Part shown: positions 1 to 6,100 of the stretch, piece after piece
Position numbering within the stretch: position 1 is the stretch's first letter
How the letters are laid out: each line of letters starts with the position of its first letter
Assembly: GCA_021785155.1 (NCBI GenBank)
Contig: JAJYGE010000452.1
Span: 1 to 6,100, forward strand
Direction: 5' to 3'
Source of the DNA: Planctomycetota bacterium
GTDB lineage: Bacteria; Planctomycetota; Phycisphaerae; WQYP01
DNA length: 6,100 bases
Notes under the pieces: model-generated
What the model was told of the DNA's origin: nothing
The model's database searches: none
What the model saw: the letters and a program-made list of their open reading frames with translations, nothing else
Position numbers and translations under genes: made by a program

Positions 1-1
1 C

Positions 2-163
2 TGGTTCGGCGGCCAGGACCGTTCAGAGGAAAGCATGGACCAGTTCTTTGCCGCCCTGGGTCCCAAGAAATGTCGGAAGATTCGTCTGGCGGTGATGGAC
101 ATGTGGAAGCCTTTCCGCCATTCCACGTAGGGTCACGCCCCACAGGCGGCCATCCTTTTCGAT
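2..163 (+). pseudogene. ISL3-family transposase fragment, broken by an in-frame stop
   Basis: The frame starting at base 2 reads WFGGQDRSEESMDQFF, then LAVMDMWKPFRHST, which matches the central DDE domain of ISL3-family transposases. The Asp of the MDMW motif is expected to be one of the catalytic acidic residues. A TAG codon at 128-130 interrupts the frame, yet the same frame continues with HAPQAAILFD up to 163, the stretch that normally follows in this family. Relatives usually carry Gln near this position, so a single C-to-T change from CAG to TAG is the simplest explanation. After 163 the expected FHVMRHL-type sequence is missing and homology stops. The 5' part lies outside the window. 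The gene therefore cannot make an intact transposase: it is stopped early and has also lost its C-terminal part. The family call is firm; the Gln origin of the stop is inference. Confidence 0.85.
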
Positions 164-573
164 ACCCCACAGTCCGCCACACATCATAATCATATATATC
201 TATGCGTCATGGCAAAAAAATATGCTTTTTCACCCACTCGTTTGCCCGAAGAGCCCAAAATGTAAAAGGGCTGCAAGGAGTTGATAGCATCCCCGGCTGG
301 CAGGCGGACGTCGTATTGAGTTGGCAACTGCCCAGGCTTGGAAGTTCCAATCCGCTGATTCTCTCCGCGGTTTTCAACGCCCTCGCCAAACGCCCGTCCG
401 ATTTCGGCATGGTGAAAACACACGTCACATGGCCTGACATTCCGTGGGCTTTTCATAGTTTGGGACAGGAAAATAACGCGATTATGGCCATCAAAAAATA
501 TTGTATGACGCATCGATCGGGGCGCGGGCATGTTAAAAACAAAATGTGCTTGCGGTAGATGGGCCGCCGGAAT
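164..573. other. Spacer without a convincing gene, between IS remnant and glycosyltransferase
   Basis: These 410 bases separate the transposase remnant from the 3' end of the glycosyltransferase gene. An open frame of 118 codons runs on the plus strand (202-558) and one of 113 codons on the minus strand (190-531). They overlap almost completely, neither has a Shine-Dalgarno sequence, and I recognise no family in either. The left part is AT-rich and the middle has composition like the neighbouring genes, so it could be decayed coding or mobile DNA. A small AGCCC/GGGCT inverted repeat lies at 252-272. No classical terminator with a T-run is visible just after the glycosyltransferase stop; only a weak CGGAA/TTCCG pairing at 568-584 is seen. 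Confidence 0.5.
198..517. repeat. 13-base imperfect inverted repeat bracketing 294 bases
   Basis: The left arm at 198-210 reads ATCTATGCGTCAT. The right arm at 505-517 is its reverse complement with one mismatch (12 of 13 match, with 9 perfect at the inner edge). A-rich tracts follow both arms on the plus strand (213-222 and 492-501). The spacing of about 320 bases is in the range of a small non-autonomous element, but no flanking target duplication is visible and the match is short enough to be chance. Confidence 0.35.
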
Positions 574-1695
574 TCAACCTTCCGCCAAAGGTGGCTTAAG
601 CGGTGCTCGCCGCAGGCCGCGCAGGTCGTGGTGAAAAAGCTTGCGCATCAGGTAGCGAACGATTATCGCCGCCGCAATGGCGATGACCACCGCAACAACT
701 TGGCCGGATCGCGATTCCGCTAATTCTCCGGCCATCAGTCCGGTGGAAAATTCCATCATGCTGATGATTGCAAATTCCGCGTAGGGATGGCGCATTGAAT
801 TATCAGAATTCCGCGTGCGTACATAGCGAATGAAAAATAACAGTGTTACGGCGATCATGGCCGTCAGACCCATGGCCAGTGCGGGAAGAAACGACCCTCC
901 GGCCAACGTATGGGTCAGGAAAAACGCCGCAATGCAAACCAGCGCGCCGCAGGTGGCGGCGATGAGGAATTTAGCGCGTGCGGCAGGCTTGGGAAATTTG
1001 TAATCGTACAGGCGTGAGAGATGTTCGAGATACCGAAACTGCTCTTTGAGGGTCAGTTTACTTTCGCCATGCAGGCGATTGCGAAACACAATGGGCACTT
1101 CGGCAATTTTGGAGACCCGGCATTTGACCATGAGTTCCAGACCAATTTTGTACCCGATCGGATTGAGATTATCCGCCGCCATATAAAGCCGGCGCGGCAG
1201 CGCAAAAAAACCGGCCATGGGGTCACGCGCGCCGCAGGCGAATGGGCGGCTTAAAACAGTTGCAACCGCGCTATTGATCCAGCGGAATCGACCCCAATCC
1301 TCGGTTTTTCCGCCGGCGACATAGCGTGATCCGATGGTGAACTCCGCCGTGTTATTCAGCAAGGGATCAATTAACGACGGAATGGATTCCGGCGGATGGC
1401 TGAGATCGGCATCCATGACCAGCAGAAAGTCATATTGGGCCAGGGCCAGACCGGCGAGCACGGCGGAAGAAAGCCCGCGATCTTTAATGCGGATGAGGAA
1501 CTTCAATTGTGGCCATTGGCGGGTCAGTTGGGCCAGAACGTCGGGCGTGCCATCGGGAGAATTATCATCGACAATGATGATTTCCCAGTTCCATCCCCGT
1601 CCATTAAGTGCGGCGGCGGCCTGGGGCACCAGCCGGGGCAGATTTTCCGCCTCACGGTATGTCGGGACAATAATACTTACGCCAACCGATGGCAT
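574..1695 (-). CDS. Polyprenyl-phosphate glycosyltransferase (GT2, DPM1-like) with GtrA-like membrane domain
   Basis: This enzyme should transfer a sugar, probably mannose or glucose, from a nucleotide sugar to a polyprenyl phosphate at the cytoplasmic face of the inner membrane. The lipid-linked sugar would then serve protein, glycan or envelope glycosylation. The predicted protein has 373 residues. Residues 1-235 form a GT-A catalytic domain: SIIVPTYREAENL near the start, VDDNSPDGT at 42-50, the metal-binding DAD at 95-97, GSRY at 122-125, DPMAGFFAL at 158-166 and GESKL at 210-214, all typical of dolichyl-phosphate-mannose synthases. Residues about 242-262, 268-292, 305-322 and 330-350 are hydrophobic and suggest a four-helix GtrA-like domain, as in some prokaryotic DPM synthases. 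The ATG at 1695 is preferred because GGAG sits 5 bases upstream. The ATG at 1776 would add 27 residues overlapping the enzyme I gene, with no family resemblance. It follows enzyme I by 37 bases, so co-transcription is likely. The sugar donor cannot be read from sequence. Confidence 0.88.
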   Translation of the reverse strand: MPSVGVSIIVPTYREAENLPRLVPQAAAALNGRGWNWEIIIVDDNSPDGTPDVLAQLTRQWPQLKFLIRIKDRGLSSAVLAGLALAQYDFLLVMDADLSHPPESIPSLIDPLLNNTAEFTIGSRYVAGGKTEDWGRFRWINSAVATVLSRPFACGARDPMAGFFALPRRLYMAADNLNPIGYKIGLELMVKCRVSKIAEVPIVFRNRLHGESKLTLKEQFRYLEHLSRLYDYKFPKPAARAKFLIAATCGALVCIAAFFLTHTLAGGSFLPALAMGLTAMIAVTLLFFIRYVRTRNSDNSMRHPYAEFAIISMMEFSTGLMAGELAESRSGQVVAVVIAIAAAIIVRYLMRKLFHHDLRGLRRAPLKPPLAEG

Positions 1696-1700
1696 GTACA

Positions 1701-1704
1701 CTCC
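1701..1704 (-). promoter_or_regulatory. Shine-Dalgarno site fixing the glycosyltransferase start
   Basis: On the minus strand GGAG lies 5 bases before the ATG at 1695, a normal spacing. It supports this start over the upstream in-frame ATG at 1776, which lies inside the enzyme I gene. It sits in the 37-base gap between the two genes. Confidence 0.7.
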
Positions 1705-1732
1705 AGGCGTTACGGAACTTTCAATCCGACGG

Positions 1733-3478
1733 TTATTCGCGAAAAATATCAGGCAGTATCTTGCGTGTTTCATCACGCAAAAAATTCAGGATTTGCTGGG
1801 GAGTTTCAAAACTCAAAACCCGGCGCGCCACCCGCTGGGCGTCACGGGAATCAATACTGCGGATCACCTTCTTGATCTGCGGGATGTTGTGCGGCGTAAT
1901 GGAAAAATTACGCAACCCCAATCCCACCAGCAGCATGGTGAATTCCGGATCGCCGCCCATTTCTCCACACAGGCTCACCGTGGTTTCGGCGCGTTTGGCG
2001 GCCCGCATGACGTTTTGGATCAGTTTGACGATGGCGGGGTGCGCGGCGGTAAATAATGACGCAACGCGTTGATTGCCGCGGTCCACGGCCAGCGTGTATT
2101 GAATGAGATCATTGCTGCCGATGGAGAGAAAATCAGACTCATCGACGTAGGCATGTGGCAGCAGCGCGGTGGAGGGAACCTCCACCATCATGCCCACGCG
2201 AATGTAGCGGTTGTAGGGGATGCCATGTTCGTTGAGATCGTCCATGACTTCATTGAGGATGAATTTCGCCTGCCGCAATTCCCGGGGCGTGGAGATCATG
2301 GGAAACATAACACGTACATCGCCCAGCACGCTGGCGCGGAGGATGGCCCGCAACTGGGTTTTAAACATGTCGATATTCTGCAGGCACAGCCGGATGGATC
2401 GGCATCCGAGAAAAGGATTGGCTTCCGGCGTCTGCTCCATAAACGGCGAGTACTTATCGGCACCAAGATCAAGTGTGCGAATAATAATCGGTCGGCCGCC
2501 CAACCGACGGATGGTTTCCGCGTACGCCGCGTAATGATCATCCTCTGTGGGTTCACGTTCCGCCGCCAGATACAGGAATTCGGTTCTATACAGGCCAATG
2601 CCTATCGCGCCTTTTGCCAACGCATTGTCCACTTCATGAGGGAATTCGATATTGCCCATAAGGGTGATATTCACGCCGTCAAGAGTGCGGGCCGGAAGAT
2701 CACGTATTGACAGCAGCGACGTTTCATAAGTTTGAACGCGCTTTTCATACTTTTTATGTTCGGCAATGGTGACGTCATCCGGGTTCACAATCACCACACC
2801 GCTGTATCCGTTGACGACCAGCAGATCACCGGAGACGGTTTCATGGGTAATATTTTCCAGCCCCACCACCGCCGGAATTCCCATGGAATTGGCGATAATG
2901 GCCGTGTGGCTGGTCTGGCCGCCAGCTTCAATGGCAAGGCCTTTAATAAGTTTGCGATCCAGGGCGGCGGTCTGAGATGGAGTTAAATCCTTTGCCACAA
3001 TGACGACCGGTTCATCAAGATCCCCCAGGCGGATACGATCTCGACCGGCCAGTTTGTGCAGCAGCCGTCGCTCAATGTCATAGATATCCTTGATGCGTTC
3101 ACGGAAATACTTGTCCGGGTGATCCAGAAAGTGTTTGCCATACTCCCGCAGAGCCTTATGCACGGCGTACTCGGCGGTATAGTGTTGCCGATCTATTCCC
3201 TCAATAAAGGCTTTCAATAGTTCCGGATCATTCAGAAGTCCCAGATGAAAATAAAAGATAGCCCCGGTCTCTTTGCCCAGATTGCGCGTGGTGGTATCGC
3301 GTAATTCACGGATGTCGTCACTGCCGGCACCGATGGCGGCTTGGAGCCGCTTTTGTTCGGCGGCACTTTCCGATGGATTGATGGATCTCTTGCCGATGCG
3401 GATTTCATCGTCCGAGACCAGAAAAGCCGGGTATATCACAACACCCGATGAAACACCTATACCTTTAATAATTTCCAT
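1733..3478 (-). CDS. ptsI: PTS enzyme I (phosphoenolpyruvate-protein phosphotransferase)
   Basis: Enzyme I is the cytoplasmic protein that takes phosphate from phosphoenolpyruvate onto a histidine and passes it to HPr, starting the phosphotransferase cascade. From the ATG at 3478 the protein has 581 residues, against 575 for the E. coli enzyme. The phosphohistidine motif GGQTSHTAIIA has its active His at 191 (codon 2906-2908). The C-terminal PEP-binding barrel shows Arg298, Arg334, Glu433, Asn456-Asp457, Arg467 and the catalytic Cys504 in SLCGEMGGD. Each equals the E. coli key residue number plus two, which supports this start and an intact enzyme. No GAF domain is present, so it is PtsI-like rather than PtsP-like. 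The frame stays open for 40 more codons to an ATG at 3598, but that part lacks family resemblance and a ribosome site. GGTGA 8 bases before the chosen ATG is a modest ribosome site. No HPr or EII gene is adjacent; the glycosyltransferase follows 37 bases downstream. It may serve regulation rather than sugar import. Confidence 0.95.
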   Translation of the reverse strand: MEIIKGIGVSSGVVIYPAFLVSDDEIRIGKRSINPSESAAEQKRLQAAIGAGSDDIRELRDTTTRNLGKETGAIFYFHLGLLNDPELLKAFIEGIDRQHYTAEYAVHKALREYGKHFLDHPDKYFRERIKDIYDIERRLLHKLAGRDRIRLGDLDEPVVIVAKDLTPSQTAALDRKLIKGLAIEAGGQTSHTAIIANSMGIPAVVGLENITHETVSGDLLVVNGYSGVVIVNPDDVTIAEHKKYEKRVQTYETSLLSIRDLPARTLDGVNITLMGNIEFPHEVDNALAKGAIGIGLYRTEFLYLAAEREPTEDDHYAAYAETIRRLGGRPIIIRTLDLGADKYSPFMEQTPEANPFLGCRSIRLCLQNIDMFKTQLRAILRASVLGDVRVMFPMISTPRELRQAKFILNEVMDDLNEHGIPYNRYIRVGMMVEVPSTALLPHAYVDESDFLSIGSNDLIQYTLAVDRGNQRVASLFTAAHPAIVKLIQNVMRAAKRAETTVSLCGEMGGDPEFTMLLVGLGLRNFSITPHNIPQIKKVIRSIDSRDAQRVARRVLSFETPQQILNFLRDETRKILPDIFRE

Positions 3479-3752
3479 GACCTGTTTCACCGGCTGCGCT
3501 ACCCGCAGCACCGATGATTTTGACAACGGGCAGGGGGTCTCGGAGCTATGCAGCGTCGTTTTAAACGCTAAGAATACCGCTGCCCTTTGCCGGGACATTC
3601 GCGGCTGATTTCAATAAATATAAGAATAACGATTGTTTGAGACTTTATCCAGTCTGGGCAGATCAGGAGCTTTCCCGGCGGGGGAGTGATACTTTAACCC
3701 GGATATTTCATCAGTTTTAACAAGTGGCAGCCCGATGGTTTTGGATCGGTTC

Positions 3753-3810
3753 GGGTGGCGAGAATTTTTCTGTTTTTTTCAATAGTACGCAAAATTCTCC
3801 CCAGCCACCC
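3753..3810. repeat. Strong imperfect hairpin (16 paired bases) upstream of enzyme I
   Basis: GGGTGGC at 3753-3759 pairs with GCCACCC at 3804-3810, and GAGAATTTT at 3760-3768 pairs with AAAATTCTC at 3791-3799. The two helices are contiguous on the left arm and separated by a 4-base bulge (3800-3803) on the right. The loop is 22 bases and T-rich on the plus strand. It ends 274 bases before the enzyme I start and begins 353 bases after the alpha-galactosidase stop. No T-run follows it on either strand, so it is not a standard intrinsic terminator. It could be a leader structure, part of a small RNA, an mRNA end stabiliser or a remnant of a repeat element. Confidence 0.7.
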
Positions 3811-4033
3811 AACATCTTTACCTACTATTCTAATTCATGCGTTTTTCCTTTCTTTTCTTGTGGCCAATCCCGAATTCACATTAATAACGATTTATATCGA
3901 TTCCCAGCTTCTTGGCACTGGAACAAGATCCCTCGAAAATCAAGGAAATTTGCGTTTTTTACATGGGTACGCTTTGCCGCCGGAAAACCACGTCATGGCT
4001 CATAAAATACAATACCATCGAGAGTTTTCTATT

Positions 4034-4078
4034 CCGAAAACGAAATTTTCGGGGCTAAACTTCGGCTTAAATTTTCGG
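4034..4078. repeat. CCGAAAA/TTTTCGG hairpin with direct AAATTTTCGG repeats
   Basis: CCGAAAA at 4034-4040 and TTTTCGG at 4046-4052 form a perfect 7-base inverted repeat around a 5-base centre. AAATTTTCGG at 4043-4052 recurs exactly at 4069-4078, with a degenerate copy AAACTTCGG between them. The block lies just after the alpha-galactosidase stop. It may be a weak transcription end signal, although no T-run follows, or an operator-like site. Chance in AT-rich DNA is also possible. Confidence 0.45.
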
Positions 4079-4163
4079 CAGCATTCAGGTGAGCACTTTC
4101 AACCTCAGATATTGCTCGTTCCGCAGGCAGTGGGCCCGGCGTTAGATCATCGGTATCCTGTAG

Positions 4164-6100
4164 TTAAGATTTTGTTCGATGATATATCAGCAGGCCAGTG
4201 GATCGTGGCTCCTTGATGGTAGCCGAAATAAAGGTAAGTTCGCGGCCAGTCATTACCCGCGCCCCCTCGAATTTGTAAGTGGAACCCTTCCAGGCCACCT
4301 TGTACAACGCGTCCGGATTTAGGTTTTGAAGCTCAAAATGCGCTACGCTATCGGCGTTTTTCGGCCGTCGAAAATACATCACGAAACCCATTCCCATTTC
4401 AGGCCGGTCAAACTGCCACGCCTCCCACTGTGTATTGTCGTTCCCTATCGGCGTCAACGGATAATAGTCTCCAAGGTAAAGCGGACGAAGCATTTTTAAT
4501 TCCGCGATCGCTTCACGGATCAGCGATACCTGCTGCGGCGTTTGCGGGATATAAAGGATAACCCCGGCTGTGGCTGTACTCCGGAAATCATAGACATCCA
4601 CGTTCGCATTTCCCGTGGCACCACCGTTCGTGGGGACGTATTTGTTAAGTCCAGCACTTTCTGTCTGGCACCATGTGGCGTCTGGCTGGCCGGAACACAT
4701 AACGTCGCTGCGCCAGAGATAAAAGCATCGCTGGATTGATTCGAGATCAATTCGTCGGCCCCCGCTTGCGCAGCAATCAATGGCCAGCAGCGGAAAACGG
4801 CATCGCAGTTCGTCCCACATCGCATAGAGCCCTTCGATATACCGTATTTCCGTTATCCCCTGCCGGTCCGGCTTGTCGGCCTGCTGCCAGAAGGGGAGCG
4901 GCGTGATGTTGAAATCGTGCCGTAGGATGCCGACGTTCCATTGTCTAATTCGATTGGCAAGCAACCGAGTCATCCAGCGCCGAGCATCCGGATTGCCCAA
5001 AGCGAAAAGCCCTTGGATTCCAAAGGTGGCATTACGCATAACCCATTCCGGGTGTTCCTCGGCCACCTGCGTCTTCGCAATGACACGTTCGGGCTCAAAC
5101 CACAACAGGAACTGCATCCCGTGCTTATTTGCGGCGTCCGCCACTGGTCTGAGGCCGTTTGGAAATTTTCTTTTGTCGGCAGTCCAGTTGCCTACGCCTC
5201 CCCACCATCCGCCGCCGGCCATCCAGCCCGCGTCCAGCCAAAACACTTCGGTGCCAAAACGGTTTTCAGCGATCTGCTTTATTGCCCTCAACTGATTATT
5301 CTCGTTGACGTCGTTCAGAGTTTGGCCAACGCCAACGACGAAGGATAACTGCCACATGGCAACGGGGGGCATGGCAATTTTGTTTTCAATTCGCGCTACA
5401 AAATGTGCCAGGAGTAACCGCCGCAGCAAATTATTCCCGGAAGCAACGGAGTCCCCTTGCCACGGAACCAGCGCAATGCTTGGCGTGCGAATACTCTCAC
5501 CTGGGTGCAATTTCAGCCGCGTAGTCTGCTGCCCCGCTTGTAACGCGGCGCATCGGTTTCGGTCATTTTGAAGACACATGGACCACTGCCCCGTCCAACC
5601 GATGGCCCCCACCATGCCGCCGCCCCGCCATTGTAAATTGAAAAAAGGCAGAACCGAATCGGATGACCGACCACCGTTCGGTGCCAACACTATCCGGTCA
5701 TTAGCCCTAATGAATCTCTCCATCGGCATGAAATCCGTCGCGCTCATAGTGCTTCCATTGGAATGGTGGAGAGTGAAGTCTCCTTCCTCAGGAAGCACCA
5801 AATTTAAATCCAGCGGCAGGATGTTTTCCAGTAACGGCGTATCAGTCGGTCCATGGTTAGTCAAACGCAACAACCAGTGCACTGCCGGAAAAGTTTTGAA
5901 TACTTTCAGGTCGCACAGTACCTCTAGTTGTGTGACCGGATCGGTGTAAGATATCTCGTATCGTGTCCAGGCGACCTCATCCCTTACGCGCAATTGCCGC
6001 CGCCAGGAAATAAGTTCAGTCTGCGCATCCCGTCCGCCGTATTGAAACGAAAAGGGAGTGGCGGCGGCCGAAAGTTCAGTACAACCCGGAACGCCGAATG
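4164..6100 (-). CDS. Alpha-galactosidase, GH36 (melibiase) family; N-terminus outside window
   Basis: This glycoside hydrolase should release terminal alpha-linked galactose, or possibly N-acetylgalactosamine, from oligosaccharides by a retaining mechanism. 644 residues are visible, and the frame stays open to the right edge. The TTG at 5993 is only an internal codon, because upstream residues such as PFSFQYGG fit the family's N-terminal beta-sandwich domain. The catalytic barrel follows, with FWLDAGW, the WFEPERV strand, and LRHDFN, whose Asp (codon 4914-4916) is the predicted nucleophile. Next come CCASGGRRIDLES and LWRSD, whose Asp (codon 4704-4706) is the predicted acid/base. A C-terminal beta domain ends at the TAA at 4164-4166. 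Family members usually have about 700 or more residues, so perhaps 60-100 are missing, including any signal peptide; cellular location is therefore unknown. The nucleophile is preceded by Arg-His instead of the Lys-Trp/Tyr of well-studied GH36 enzymes, a pattern I associate with a PVC and Bacteroidota subgroup. Exact substrate is uncertain. Confidence 0.9.
   Translation of the reverse strand, partial: FGVPGCTELSAAATPFSFQYGGRDAQTELISWRRQLRVRDEVAWTRYEISYTDPVTQLEVLCDLKVFKTFPAVHWLLRLTNHGPTDTPLLENILPLDLNLVLPEEGDFTLHHSNGSTMSATDFMPMERFIRANDRIVLAPNGGRSSDSVLPFFNLQWRGGGMVGAIGWTGQWSMCLQNDRNRCAALQAGQQTTRLKLHPGESIRTPSIALVPWQGDSVASGNNLLRRLLLAHFVARIENKIAMPPVAMWQLSFVVGVGQTLNDVNENNQLRAIKQIAENRFGTEVFWLDAGWMAGGGWWGGVGNWTADKRKFPNGLRPVADAANKHGMQFLLWFEPERVIAKTQVAEEHPEWVMRNATFGIQGLFALGNPDARRWMTRLLANRIRQWNVGILRHDFNITPLPFWQQADKPDRQGITEIRYIEGLYAMWDELRCRFPLLAIDCCASGGRRIDLESIQRCFYLWRSDVMCSGQPDATWCQTESAGLNKYVPTNGGATGNANVDVYDFRSTATAGVILYIPQTPQQVSLIREAIAELKMLRPLYLGDYYPLTPIGNDNTQWEAWQFDRPEMGMGFVMYFRRPKNADSVAHFELQNLNPDALYKVAWKGSTYKFEGARVMTGRELTFISATIKEPRSTGLLIYHRTKS

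Larger units (their letters stand above)
3479..4163. other. Large non-coding gap between alpha-galactosidase and enzyme I genes
   Basis: These 685 bases lie after the alpha-galactosidase stop and before the enzyme I start. The minus strand has no frame long enough for an HPr gene. Two overlapping plus-strand frames (3724-4005 and 3755-4216) give low-complexity, Phe- and Ile-rich products with no recognisable family, and the second runs into the alpha-galactosidase gene antisense, so I do not call them. Much of the gap is AT-rich, with a pyrimidine-rich run around 3841-3860. It should contain the promoter of the enzyme I unit, but I could not pick -35 and -10 boxes with confidence. The structured elements in it are listed separately. 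Confidence 0.65.

Noticed and set aside
202..210. ATGCGTCAT (Met-Arg-His) as the continuation of the ISL3 motif FHVMRHL
   Set aside because: It is in a different frame from the transposase, 38 bases after the last matched codon instead of the expected 12, and the residues after it do not fit the family.
202..558. A 118-codon plus-strand open frame in the left spacer
   Set aside because: There is no Shine-Dalgarno sequence, an opposing frame of similar length covers the same DNA, and the product has no recognisable motif. Left as unexplained spacer rather than a gene.
568..584. CGGAA/TTCCG pairing at the glycosyltransferase stop as a terminator
   Set aside because: The stem has only five pairs and the nearest T-rich run on the minus strand is about 25 bases further on, too far for a standard intrinsic terminator.
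1334..2056. A 240-codon plus-strand open frame
   Set aside because: It runs antisense through the glycosyltransferase and enzyme I genes, both of which show clear family motifs on the minus strand. The antisense product resembles no family I know.
2069..2710. A 213-codon plus-strand open frame, rich in His and Gly
   Set aside because: It is fully antisense to the conserved PEP-binding domain of enzyme I, and its composition is what reverse reading of that gene would give.
3604..3640. AT-rich segment upstream of enzyme I as a sigma-70 promoter
   Set aside because: A TATATT-like box exists on the minus strand, but no matching -35 hexamer lies at suitable spacing, and promoter consensus for this host is unknown.
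3755..4216. A 153-codon plus-strand open frame in the intergenic gap
   Set aside because: It has no clear ribosome site, spans the hairpin and AT-rich tracts, extends into the alpha-galactosidase gene antisense, and has no recognisable domain.

Overview
The window is an ordinary stretch of a bacterial chromosome with three real genes, all on the minus strand, next to the broken remains of an insertion sequence. No rRNA, tRNA or CRISPR array is visible. The alpha-galactosidase resembles a subgroup I associate with Planctomycetota, Verrucomicrobiota and Lentisphaerota. An enzyme I plus a polyprenyl-phosphate glycosyltransferase would also fit a PVC-group bacterium. That assignment is inference from memory of the protein families, not a search result.

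Layout, left to right. Positions 2-163 (+) hold part of an ISL3-family transposase, interrupted by an in-frame amber codon and losing homology soon after. Positions 164-573 contain no convincing gene, but a 13-base imperfect inverted repeat brackets about 320 bases of this spacer. Positions 574-1695 (-) encode a family 2 glycosyltransferase of the dolichyl-phosphate-mannose-synthase type, fused to a GtrA-like membrane domain. Positions 1733-3478 (-) encode a complete PTS enzyme I. Positions 3479-4163 are a 685-base non-coding gap with a strong imperfect hairpin (3753-3810) and a cluster of short TTCGG repeats (4034-4078). Positions 4164-6100 (-) encode most of a GH36-type alpha-galactosidase whose N-terminus lies beyond the right edge.

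How they may work together. Transcription of all three genes runs right to left. Enzyme I and the glycosyltransferase are 37 bases apart and probably form one transcription unit. The large structured gap suggests the alpha-galactosidase is transcribed separately. Enzyme I would take phosphate from phosphoenolpyruvate and pass it to an HPr protein, but no HPr gene is present here. The alpha-galactosidase would release galactose-type sugars from plant or microbial oligosaccharides. A functional link between sugar breakdown, PTS signalling and lipid-linked sugar synthesis is possible but is not shown by the sequence.

I see no clear sign of a new multi-gene system. The items most worth a second look are the hairpin upstream of enzyme I, the repeat-bracketed spacer, and the pairing of enzyme I with a polyprenyl-phosphate glycosyltransferase.
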